From Halothece sp964463655 (GTDB lineage: Bacteria; Cyanobacteriota; Cyanobacteriia; Cyanobacteriales; Rubidibacteraceae): DNA of 6,424 nucleotides. Location of the stretch: positions 1 to 6,424 of the forward strand of contig CAYXDG010000121.1 in assembly GCA_964463655.1 (NCBI GenBank), in the 5' to 3' direction. This document shows, piece after piece, positions 1 through 5,346 of this stretch (the stretch's first letter is position 1; every line of letters begins with the position of its first letter). Both the position numbers and the translations under genes were made by a program. Under the pieces are notes generated by a model that worked only from the letters and a program-made list of their open reading frames with translations, was not told where the DNA came from and ran no database searches.

Positions 1-1
1 A

Positions 2-82
2 CTTCAGGCTAACCAATCATATTACTCGCTGGAGTCGTTGGGGTTATCCGAATCTGAATCAGATAGTGAACCCTTATTTTAG
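2..82 (+). CDS. possible 3' tail of an upstream gene (partial)
   Basis: A frame open from the window edge ends at a TAG at 80-82, 14 bases before the start of the next gene. The readable tail is Ser/Glu-rich (LSESESDSEPLF at the end). The spacing would suit a first gene of the same operon as the STAS-like and PIN genes. Only 26 codons are visible and no domain can be recognised. A second frame is also open from 3 to 128 and would overlap the next gene, so the choice of frame is uncertain. DUF4325 proteins are often found beside GHKL-type ATPases, but nothing here shows that. Confidence 0.25.
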   Translation, partial: LQANQSYYSLESLGLSESESDSEPLF

Positions 83-89
83 GGGGAGG
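82..89 (+). promoter_or_regulatory. Shine-Dalgarno sequence of the STAS-like gene
   Basis: The purine run GGGGGAGG lies about 7 bases before the ATG at 97 and fixes that start. It is the clearest ribosome binding site ahead of any gene in the window. Confidence 0.6.
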
Positions 90-96
90 CAGTGCC

Positions 97-444
97 ATGA
101 AACTCGAAATCCACAACTTAGTCGGTAAAAACTGTATGACCCGTGAAGATGGTCAGAAAGTATATGATTTAATTTATCCTCGATTGCTTGAAGGCGAATC
201 TGTGGAATTGGATTTTGATGGCGTTGTGATCTTTGCGTCTCCTTTCTTTAATGTCGCGATCGGTCAACTACTGCGAGATATTGATTCAGACACCTTAAAT
301 AAACTGTTAAAACCTTCTCATTTAAGTCCACTCGGCTTGAGAATCTTAAAAAGAGTCATTAAAAATTCCAAGTGGTACTATTCCAGTGAGAATAATCAGA
401 GAATAGTTGATCAGGTATTGGAAGAACAAGCTAGCTGTGTTTAA
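97..444 (+). CDS. STAS-like domain protein (DUF4325 type), 115 aa
   Basis: This small soluble protein resembles the STAS-like DUF4325 family. The central stretch, residues 33-60, has the family pattern of a hydrophobic strand ending in LDFDGV, followed by a segment with FASPFFNVAIGQLL, then a C-terminal alpha/beta half. No signal peptide or membrane segment is visible. STAS-like proteins are usually regulatory partners of kinases or ATPases rather than enzymes, and the biochemical role of DUF4325 is not well defined. A strong Shine-Dalgarno at 82-89 supports the ATG at 97. The stop codon overlaps the start of the PIN gene by one base (TAATG), so the two are very probably translationally coupled. 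The pair lies where V-K CAST cargo is normally found, downstream of and convergent with tniQ. The family call is from pattern recognition only. Confidence 0.7.
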   Translation: MKLEIHNLVGKNCMTREDGQKVYDLIYPRLLEGESVELDFDGVVIFASPFFNVAIGQLLRDIDSDTLNKLLKPSHLSPLGLRILKRVIKNSKWYYSSENNQRIVDQVLEEQASCV

Positions 445-1070
445 TGTCTGTTAGGTATAATATTCAGGCTGATGTTGTTGATCTTCGTAATGATCATCCA
501 AAAGAAGACGACATTTTTCTAGTTGATACTAATGTGTGGTATTGGTTGACATACACAAGAGATCGTTTGAGTGCCAATCCTGCAATGGAATATCAGAGAA
601 ATCATTACCCTTCTTATCTAAAAGATGCTTTGGATGCCAATTCCAATTTGCAATACTGTGGTCTTTCTCTATCTGAATTAGCTCATCTCATTGAGGGAAC
701 AGAAAGAGAAATTTTTAATCGGAATGTCCCTCAGAATATCACATCGAAACCATACCGCCACAACTACCCAGATCAAAGGCAGAACGTTGTTGAAGAAATT
801 AAAGATGCTTGGGAACAGGTCACATCAATTGCTGTCTGTGCAGACATAATAGTAAATGAAAGCACAACTGAGAAGGCTTTACAGAGGTTAGAAACACAAC
901 TTCTTGACGGGTATGACTTATTAATCTTAGAAGCAATGGAAAAAGCCAATATTACTCAAGTGATTACCGATGATGGAGATTATGTTACTGTTCCTAACAT
1001 CACTGTATTTACCGCTAACAGGAATGTTATCAATGCTGCTCAAGGTTCAGGGAAATTAAAACAGAGGTAA
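444..1070 (+). CDS. PIN-domain protein, putative ribonuclease, 208 aa
   Basis: The sequence carries the acidic signature of PIN-fold nucleases, which cut RNA with metal ions held by conserved carboxylates. LVDTNVW places the first Asp at residue 28, SLSELA gives Glu78, LLDGYDLLILEAM gives Asp155/Asp158, and VITDDGDY gives Asp176, Asp177 and Asp179. The order and spacing are typical, although the insert between Glu78 and Asp155 makes the protein longer (208 aa) than a standard VapC toxin of about 130-140 aa. The ATG overlaps the stop of the STAS-like gene by one base. A nuclease coupled to a small upstream partner recalls toxin-antitoxin or defence cassettes, but the partner is not a recognised VapB-type DNA-binding antitoxin, so that role is an inference. 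The gene is convergent with tniQ, with about 40 bases between the stops. Confidence 0.8.
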   Translation: MSVRYNIQADVVDLRNDHPKEDDIFLVDTNVWYWLTYTRDRLSANPAMEYQRNHYPSYLKDALDANSNLQYCGLSLSELAHLIEGTEREIFNRNVPQNITSKPYRHNYPDQRQNVVEEIKDAWEQVTSIAVCADIIVNESTTEKALQRLETQLLDGYDLLILEAMEKANITQVITDDGDYVTVPNITVFTANRNVINAAQGSGKLKQR

Positions 1071-1092
1071 CTTTACTTTCTATATTTTTTTC

Positions 1093-1113
1093 TGAAACTC
1101 AGACATAGTTTCA
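1093..1113. other. short inverted repeat between convergent genes
   Basis: TGAAACT (1093-1099) and AGTTTCA (1107-1113) form a 7-bp stem with a 7-base loop, overlapping the tniQ stop codon. The T-run at 1084-1091 lies on the wrong side of the stem to make a standard terminator for either transcript. It may help end convergent transcription, but the evidence is weak. Confidence 0.25.
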
Positions 1114-1587
1114 TTCAAACGGCGTAAAGCAGCGATCGCACAAACCATCAACCCAAAGCGATGGAATCTTAAATCTTGCCCCACAATTCGGGCATTCTGA
1201 CAACAGCGTTAACCGATGCTCAGAGCAAAACTTGGTGGTCTTCAACTGCCACTCAATTTTATGATAAGGAGCTTCCCCATAACAAGCACCACATAAGCGA
1301 ATTGGCTCTAGCCTCATGCCAACGCCTTTGGGTGGTAACATTTCTCTTAATCGAGGAACATCCACCTGCACAACACGAGCTAAAGCGGATAACTCATGCA
1401 GCGAAGGCGGTGGATTGAATCGAAACTTTTCCCAGCGCGAAATTATTGCACCCAGACCAGTTTCTTTCCCCAACATTGATCGTGTTAGAGTATTTTCCCG
1501 ACGAAACCGTCCTAGAAAGTGACTAATACTTTCCCCATCATAAGGTTCAATCACAAATAACCAAGGCTCAATATCCGTTAGTTCCAT
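1111..1587 (-). CDS. tniQ: TniQ of a type V-K CAST transposon, 158 aa
   Basis: TniQ links the target-recognition complex to the TnsC filament. In V-K systems it is the short form, with an N-terminal DNA-binding part and a zinc-binding part. Here residues 18-31 (GESISHFLGRFRRE) match the TniQ signature. The zinc ligands are visible as CGAC (99-102), CSEH (121-124), CPNC (132-135) and CDRC (150-153). The length fits V-K TniQ (ShCAST about 167 aa from memory) and is far shorter than TniQ/TnsD of other Tn7-like elements. The ATG overlaps the tnsC stop by one base (TAATG), so the gene is coupled to tnsC. The protein ends abruptly after PFE, whereas the relative I recall continues for about ten residues. 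The other frame immediately downstream encodes a similar tail, so a late frameshift is possible. Confidence 0.93.
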   Translation of the reverse strand: MELTDIEPWLFVIEPYDGESISHFLGRFRRENTLTRSMLGKETGLGAIISRWEKFRFNPPPSLHELSALARVVQVDVPRLREMLPPKGVGMRLEPIRLCGACYGEAPYHKIEWQLKTTKFCSEHRLTLLSECPNCGARFKIPSLWVDGLCDRCFTPFE

Positions 1588-2444
1588 TAACGATACTCCT
1601 CCGCTACTTCTTGTAAAGTTTCCTTATCGATCCTGCTCAATCCCTTTTCCAAAGCCCGAATCGCTGACTCTCGTAGAATCATATCCATTAGCCCGATATA
1701 GCCTCCTGTTGCTTCTCCTAAAATCTTTAGGGTGGATTTACTGCTTAAATTAGAAGCCACAGGCAACTTCAACACTTGCTTTTCCCAGATCTCGATTGTC
1801 TGCTGAAACTCTTGTCCTGATAGCTTTCCAAAGCGATAAGAGGCGCGAAACCGATTGTAAACCTGTTCGTCCCGCTTGATAACTGTATCTAGGCGATCGG
1901 TTCCCACCAAAACGACTGAAATTCCCAGTTGATCAAAAATATCTCGAACATCAGCAAAGGTTTTCGGTTTCAGGCGATCAGCTTCATCAATAATCAGCAT
2001 TTCTACACCACAACGCTTTAATACTTGTAAGGTTCGAGAGCGAGTTTCTCCTACTGTCCCCTTCACCATCTTATATTTCAAATGTTCGATTATGGTACGG
2101 AATAACTCTCTTGCTGGGCATTCTTGAGGAGGCTGAATATAAACAACAGGTACAATTGGGGGTTTTCCGACTTCCTGAGTAGGTTTATGTCGCAGCCGAT
2201 AGGCATTACAAGACATAGTTTTTCCCGTTCTTGATTCCCCAACCACCCGACAAGACTGTCGAGAATGACGTTTACCTTCGAGCCAGTCATGGAGTTTTTT
2301 AACTTGTTCCAATTGCACTAAATTTCTTCCCCGTAAACGTTCAATTTCTGCTTGTAAATCAGCATCTAGGCGATCAATGTTTCCTAGTTGTTGAGCAATA
2401 TTTTCTGCTTCTGCATTTGCATCAGTTTTTCCCATTTTTACCAC
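1587..2444 (-). CDS. tnsC: TnsC, AAA+ ATPase of a type V-K CAST transposon
   Basis: TnsC is the AAA+ regulator that forms ATP-dependent filaments on target DNA and recruits TnsB. The Walker A motif GESRTGKT is at residues 69-76. Walker B is MLIIDEAD at 149-156, with Asp153-Glu154 as the catalytic pair. VVLVGTD at 177-183 fits sensor I. At 285 aa it matches the compact V-K form (ShTnsC about 276 aa, from memory) and lacks the long extensions of canonical Tn7 TnsC. The GTG at 2444 overlaps the tnsB stop. An ATG at 2435, two bases after that stop, would give 282 aa and aligns better with the relative I recall, so I favour 2435. The gene sits between tnsB and tniQ in one operon and looks intact. 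Confidence 0.94.
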   Translation of the reverse strand: MVKMGKTDANAEAENIAQQLGNIDRLDADLQAEIERLRGRNLVQLEQVKKLHDWLEGKRHSRQSCRVVGESRTGKTMSCNAYRLRHKPTQEVGKPPIVPVVYIQPPQECPARELFRTIIEHLKYKMVKGTVGETRSRTLQVLKRCGVEMLIIDEADRLKPKTFADVRDIFDQLGISVVLVGTDRLDTVIKRDEQVYNRFRASYRFGKLSGQEFQQTIEIWEKQVLKLPVASNLSSKSTLKILGEATGGYIGLMDMILRESAIRALEKGLSRIDKETLQEVAEEYR

Positions 2445-4147
2445 CCATAATCTTCTACCATTTCGTCGTAATCCAACACTTCTGCTTCTGCCACCACTTC
2501 TTGCTCTAGAGCAGTAGTTTTCATTTCTGCTTCTTCCTCTATCTCTTTAGATGCAGCATTGACAGTGGGAGTAAGTAATTGTGCCTGTTCTTCTTTCTGT
2601 CGTTCCTTTTTGGTTTTCTTTTTCGCAACAAACTGATCGCGATCGCGCACTTCATTACTGATAGAATGATTGCTCAGTGTTTTTCCAGCATTGCGAATTT
2701 TCCGACTCATCGCTTTTGCCTCATCAAGAGATAATTGTTCTGTTTCTAAATCCATTGCAAAGGCACGAGTCAAAAAACAGTCTTCATTACTTTCTTTGCG
2801 ATAAATTAAAAGAGTTGTTATGTCTTTGGGGTCGTAACGTAGCGTAACGCTTTCTCCCACATAACCCTCTAAATTTTCTCCTCGATACATTAAATTTTCA
2901 AATTGCAAATAACCGCCCCGTTGAACTTTGCGCCGAGTTTGTTTCATTAAGCAGATATCTAACTCGCGATCAGAAAGTAATTCAGGAGTGGCAAGCAATC
3001 CAGACTCCCATCGTTGAAAGCGAGTCTGTTCTCCCATTCGAGCATCTATCTGTTGGTTATAGCGATCAGCAATATATCGAACAAATAATTGTTCTAAATC
3101 TCGCAGCGTTAAACAAGCCTCCTTTTCTGCATCTTCAGGACGTTCTTGAACATTTGAGCCAGTGTATCCTCTCAATGTTGAAAAGAATTCTGTATTAAAC
3201 GTCTTAAAAGGACGCTCAACAATCCCGCCTTCACTGGGACGATCGCGCAGATGACAAACAAACCCTAACTGTACTGAAATCTGTTGAAGATGATGAGAGC
3301 GAAAATCTTTACCGCCATCGGTGAAGAAATGTTCAGGTTTGCCATAAGTTCCCCATTGTTCATGAAGTTTGTATTTGACTCCGTATTGTTTGGGCAACAT
3401 AGCATGACGCAAGGCTAAAGCCACCACTTGGGAACTTGGTGCATCATAGCCCAAATTAAACCCAACGATGCAACGTGAATAAGTATCAATCACCGTTGTT
3501 AACCAAGGACGACCAAGAATATTACTATCTTTGTCAACCAATAAAATATCAGCACGAGTATGGTCACATTGCCAAACATGATTGCTATATTCAACAGATA
3601 AATCTTGTCCAGCACGAGTTTTCAGAGATAATTGCGAACCTCGCCAGCCAGGAGAACGAATGCTCTTTTTCTTTTCTTGTGCTTCTATCACTGGCTGAAG
3701 AACACGATATACTGTCATGTGACTAAGAGGTTTTAATCCCAATTCTTTGGCTTTAGCTTCAGTACGGAGGTAAACTTGCTTACGAGTCATGCGTTTACTC
3801 CCTTTATTCCCCTCTCGATAGGTCTTGAGAATAAATTCTTCTAAACGAGAATCAATGCGATGCTCTCCTTTATCAGAACGTTCTCCAGTAGATAAAGCGC
3901 TTAAACCTTCTTCTTCCCATCGTTTAACGAGACGTTGGACTGTTCGTACTGATTTTCCTAACCTTTGGGCTGCCTCTTTTAATTTTTTGCCATAGGTAGC
4001 GCGATCGCACGGTTCAACAAGACTTTCAAGAATTTCCAGCTTCAGTCTTGCTTCCTCTGAAAGTTCTTCAGAAGGAATGATATTAGAGACTGATTCCTCC
4101 TCTTGAATATTAGATGCTGAGGTTAGTTGTTATAATTTTTCCTCCAT
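2438..4147 (-). CDS. tnsB: TnsB, DDE transposase of a type V-K CAST (in-frame stop near the 5' end)
   Basis: TnsB binds the transposon ends and catalyses 3'-end cleavage and strand transfer. Counting from the Met at 3790, the RNase H-fold triad is Asp76 (HVWQCDHT), Asp158 (FTDGGKDF) and Glu192 (EGGIVERPF). The D-D and D-E gaps of 82 and 34 are the ones I recall for ShTnsB. The C-terminal tail is charged and ends in DYGW. Upstream of 3790 the same frame stays open for 113 codons and encodes the expected N-terminal region. That region includes a helix-turn-helix (YGKKLKEAAQRLGKSVRTVQ) and the conserved EGNKGSKRM just before Met3790. That extension has no ATG, GTG or TTG of its own. The only ATG in frame is at 4147 and is followed by MEEKL and then TAA at 4130-4132. 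The gene is thus either inactivated at codon 6 or started from a non-standard codon, for example the CTG at 4045, which follows AGAGGA at a suitable distance. Starting at 3790 would lose the DNA-binding domain. The full length would be about 569 codons. Confidence 0.88.
4130..4132 (-). other. in-frame TAA interrupting tnsB at codon 6
   Basis: Reading from the ATG at 4147 gives M-E-E-K-L-stop, then Q-L-T-S-A-S and an unbroken frame into the TnsB helix-turn-helix. A single C-to-T change of CAA to TAA would explain it, because the next codon is also CAA. All downstream conserved blocks are intact, so the lesion looks recent, or translation starts elsewhere. Confidence 0.75.
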
Positions 4148-4214
4148 TGTAAAAAGATTGTCCAATAAGACATTTATGTTTTTATGGCTTAAGCATAACA
4201 CAAATGACTTGATT

Positions 4215-4230
4215 CGACGACAAATTTCCT
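4215..4230 (-). repeat. TnsB-site-like repeat 5 (innermost, short form)
   Basis: The minus strand reads AGGAAATTTGTCGTCG. The AAATT and TGTCGTC halves are directly joined, without the 2-3 base spacer seen in the other copies, so binding may be weaker. Confidence 0.5.
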
Positions 4231-4242
4231 GTGAATTTACAG
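4229..4242. promoter_or_regulatory. imperfect palindrome in the left end, possible operator
   Basis: CTGTGAATTTACAG is a near-perfect 14-base palindrome (12 of 14 positions symmetric), about 80 bases before the tnsB ATG. It overlaps the edge of repeat 5. It could bind a dimeric regulator of the tns operon, but no regulator gene is in the window and the call rests on symmetry only. Confidence 0.25.
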
Positions 4243-4273
4243 CAAAACTGTACAAAATCCCAGAATCACCGAA

Positions 4274-4291
4274 AGCGACAATTAATTTGTG
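4274..4291 (-). repeat. TnsB-site-like repeat 4
   Basis: The minus strand reads CACAAATTAATTGTCGCT, which matches the terminal motif in both halves. It lies 30 bases from repeat 3, about three helical turns, so both would face the same side of the DNA. Confidence 0.65.
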
Positions 4292-4303
4292 AAGATTCAG
4301 GAA

Positions 4304-4321
4304 AACGACACTGAATTTGTG
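4304..4321 (-). repeat. TnsB-site-like repeat 3
   Basis: The minus strand reads CACAAATTCAGTGTCGTT. It shares its first eight bases (CACAAATT) with repeat 4 and has a one-base longer spacer before TGTCG. Confidence 0.65.
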
Positions 4322-4410
4322 AAAGAGTGTTAGAAGGATTGTTGGAGTTTGTGGGGATGTTAAAATCGCCGTAATCCTTGCCATAGCTTAATCTGAAGCG
4401 TTAAAGAGGT

Positions 4411-4428
4411 CGATGACAGGAATTTGTT
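4411..4428 (-). repeat. TnsB-site-like repeat 2
   Basis: The minus strand reads AACAAATTCCTGTCATCG. It lies directly inside the terminal repeat with a 20-base period, as expected for adjacent TnsB subunits at a CAST tip. Confidence 0.75.
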
Positions 4429-4430
4429 AA

Positions 4431-4456
4431 GACGACATATAATTAGTTACTGTACA
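4431..4456 (-). repeat. terminal TnsB-site repeat 1 with the TGTACA tip
   Basis: On the minus strand TGTACAGT is followed by AACTAATTATATGTCGTC. This is the outermost site of the left end. It is the mirror image of the end starting at 4460. The two differ at only two positions over the first 17 bases of each arm (4441-4457 against 4459-4475). Confidence 0.8.
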
Positions 4457-4475
4457 ATTTGTACAGTGACAAATT
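4441..4475. repeat. inverted repeat at the junction of two transposon ends
   Basis: AATTAGTTACTGTACAA (4441-4457) and TTGTACAGTGACAAATT (4459-4475) pair as an inverted repeat with two mismatches around a single central T at 4458. It is what two CAST-type ends placed tip to tip would give. The TGTACA hexamers (4451-4456 and 4460-4465) leave ATT between them, or AATTT if each end begins at GTACA. Confidence 0.85.
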
Positions 4476-4536
4476 ATTTGTCATCGGTTTTCAATCAGTG
4501 TTGAGGGGCATATGTCGTTAAGTAAGCTCATTAGTC
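4460..4536 (+). mobile_element. second CAST-type end, facing right
   Basis: On the plus strand TGTACAGTGACAAATTAT leads into TTGTCATCGG. It is closer to the canonical V-K CAST terminus I recall than the tnsB-side end is. A further partial site, ATATGTCGTTAAG (4510-4522), resembles repeat 1 (ATATGTCGTCTTAA). Then the IS200/IS605 remnant begins. A body of this second element would lie to the right, but no CRISPR repeat or tns/cas gene is seen there. It could be a solo or truncated end, or the terminus of a neighbouring CAST. Confidence 0.65.
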
Positions 4537-4547
4537 AATTGACATCC

Positions 4548-4569
4548 TCCCCGCCCTAAAAGGCGGAGA
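4548..4569. repeat. right-end hairpin of the IS200/IS605 element
   Basis: CCGCC (4551-4555) pairs with GGCGG (4562-4566) across the loop CTAAAA, and the stem continues by two pairs after one mismatch. In this family the subterminal hairpin is recognised as single-stranded DNA by TnpA. The minus-strand transcript through it corresponds to the omega (reRNA) scaffold that guides TnpB. Confidence 0.65.
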
Positions 4570-4575
4570 TTCCTA

Positions 4576-5013
4576 CTAGAACAAACTTAATTGCTTGCTC
4601 TTTTGGTGGGTTGACGCTTCACTGGAAACTGCTACCAAATCGGCAGTCTCACGCTCCCTCCAACATCCGTTTTGAGTCTCAGACTGTCCGCCCGCGACTT
4701 TTAAGATATTTCTACTGCGTTTTCCTTGACAAGAGTCAAAGAAGTTTTTGAATGCGGTTTTTAAGTCCTGCAAAGACTGTTGCAAAGGAATTGATGAAAC
4801 TTCCTTAAGCCATTCTCTCTCCTCTACTTTTTTACTTTCGGTTAGAGATTTTGACCACTGGTTATAGCCGACAAACCTGTCTCCCTTTCGATAATTCTCA
4901 TGGCAAAACGCTAGAGCATCATTAAAGACAACCCGACAGCACCCAAACAGTTGAGCTAAGGCTGTTACTTGTTGGGCAGTCGGATGAATTCTATAGCGAT
5001 GCCTTAGCTTCAT
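4576..5013 (-). pseudogene. tnpB: tnpB remnant, in-frame internally deleted (145 aa)
   Basis: TnpB is the RNA-guided nuclease of IS200/IS605 elements and is normally about 370-430 aa. Residues 1-99 are a good TnpB N-terminus (MKLRHRYRIHPTAQQ at the start, then LFGCCRVVFNDAL, and FKNFFDSC near 88-95). From residue 101 the sequence jumps to what looks like the extreme C-terminal tail (RNILKVAGGQSETQNG, then SSEASTHQKS). The central OrfB domain, the RuvC catalytic residues and the zinc ribbon are absent. The junction is near 4711-4716, where the reading frame is preserved. The product cannot be a nuclease but might still bind DNA or RNA through its N-terminal part. It diverges from the tnpA remnant. 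Confidence 0.8.
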
Positions 5014-5061
5014 TGATTTTTTCTTTTAGGTCTGACACTATTTTAGAGTAAACTTAACTAA

Positions 5062-5316
5062 GTGTCAAGAATGTTTTTTAAGGGAAGACATAGTGTTTCA
5101 GATTTGAAAGTTCACTTAATTTTCGTCACTAAATATAGACAGAAGGTTTTAACAAGCAGCAGTTTAGAGCTAATTGAAAGGTCGTTTAGAGAAGTAACTC
5201 AGAAAATGGAGTTCAGTATATTAGAATTTAATGGAGAGGCGGATCATGTTCACGTTTTGATTCAGTATCCACCTAAAGTATCGATGAAGGACGGGTTTTT
5301 AAACCCAATTTTTTGA
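5062..5316 (+). pseudogene. tnpA: tnpA remnant, Y1 transposase lacking its catalytic tyrosine (84 aa)
   Basis: TnpA of IS200/IS605 elements is a Y1 HUH single-strand transposase of about 130-155 aa. The N-terminal half is clear: GRHSVSDLKVHLIFVTKYR at residues 8-26 and the metal-binding HUH motif as His62-Val-His64 in DHVHVLIQYPP. Family resemblance stops after PKVS (residue 74), and the C-terminal helix with the nucleophilic tyrosine is missing. The last ten residues come from the element-end palindrome at 5293-5306. The deletion therefore appears to have joined mid-tnpA to the tip of the element. The frame starts at GTG 5062, and the ATG at 5071 is an alternative start. Confidence 0.8.
5293..5314 (+). 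repeat. palindrome with T-tract, probable IS200/IS605 left-end hairpin
   Basis: GGGTTTTTAAACCC is a 5-bp stem with a 4-base loop, followed by AA and TTTTTT. In this position it most likely represents the tnpA-side subterminal palindrome of the IS. It could also act as a weak terminator for plus-strand transcripts. Confidence 0.45.
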
Positions 5317-5346
5317 TAAAGATAAATTATTGTTACGTGGTTCATT

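Larger units (their letters stand above)
4148..4456 (-). mobile_element. left end of the V-K CAST element (tnsB side)
   Basis: This roughly 309-base stretch without a convincing gene separates tnsB from the element terminus. Read on the minus strand from 4456 it starts TGTACAGTAACTAATT, which is close to the V-K CAST terminal sequence I recall (TGTACAGTGACAAATTA). Inside are five copies of a motif of the form AAATT-nn-TGTCGTC, listed separately and probably bound by TnsB. Two copies are packed at the tip and three lie 130-240 bases in. The tnsB promoter must also lie here, so TnsB binding could repress its own gene, but I found no convincing -35/-10 pair. An 84-codon frame crossing the region (4384 to 4130) looks fortuitous. 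Confidence 0.82.
4537..5315 (-). mobile_element. decayed IS200/IS605-family element with internal deletions
   Basis: Divergent tnpA and tnpB remnants start 48 bases apart and are flanked by palindromic ends, the IS605-type layout. The tnpB-side end has the familiar GC-rich hairpin, followed on the minus strand by GGGAGGATGTCAA. The tnpA-side end has GGGTTTTTAAACCC (5293-5306). Both genes lack their catalytic parts, so the element is non-autonomous at best. The exact boundaries are uncertain by several bases because this family makes no target duplication. Confidence 0.7.

Noticed and set aside
1176..1522. Two plus-strand frames (80 and 68 codons) inside tniQ
   Set aside because: They are antisense to the well-supported tniQ, overlap each other and show no conserved pattern.
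2090..2290. 66-codon minus-strand frame within tnsC
   Set aside because: It is out of frame with, and fully inside, the Walker A region of tnsC.
3475..3726. 83-codon plus-strand frame within tnsB
   Set aside because: It is antisense to the conserved catalytic core of tnsB, which explains the sequence fully.
4130..4384. 84-codon minus-strand frame across the left end
   Set aside because: It spans the TnsB-site repeats, has no recognisable domain, and only its last five codons matter because they coincide with the proposed tnsB start.
4411..4522. Reading the repeated TGTCRTC motifs as a CRISPR array
   Set aside because: The motifs are short, degenerate, irregularly spaced and in both orientations, which fits TnsB sites and not CRISPR repeats.
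4548..4569. Reading the GC-rich hairpin as a rho-independent terminator
   Set aside because: No T-tract follows on either strand, and the sequence matches the subterminal hairpin typical of IS200/IS605 right ends.
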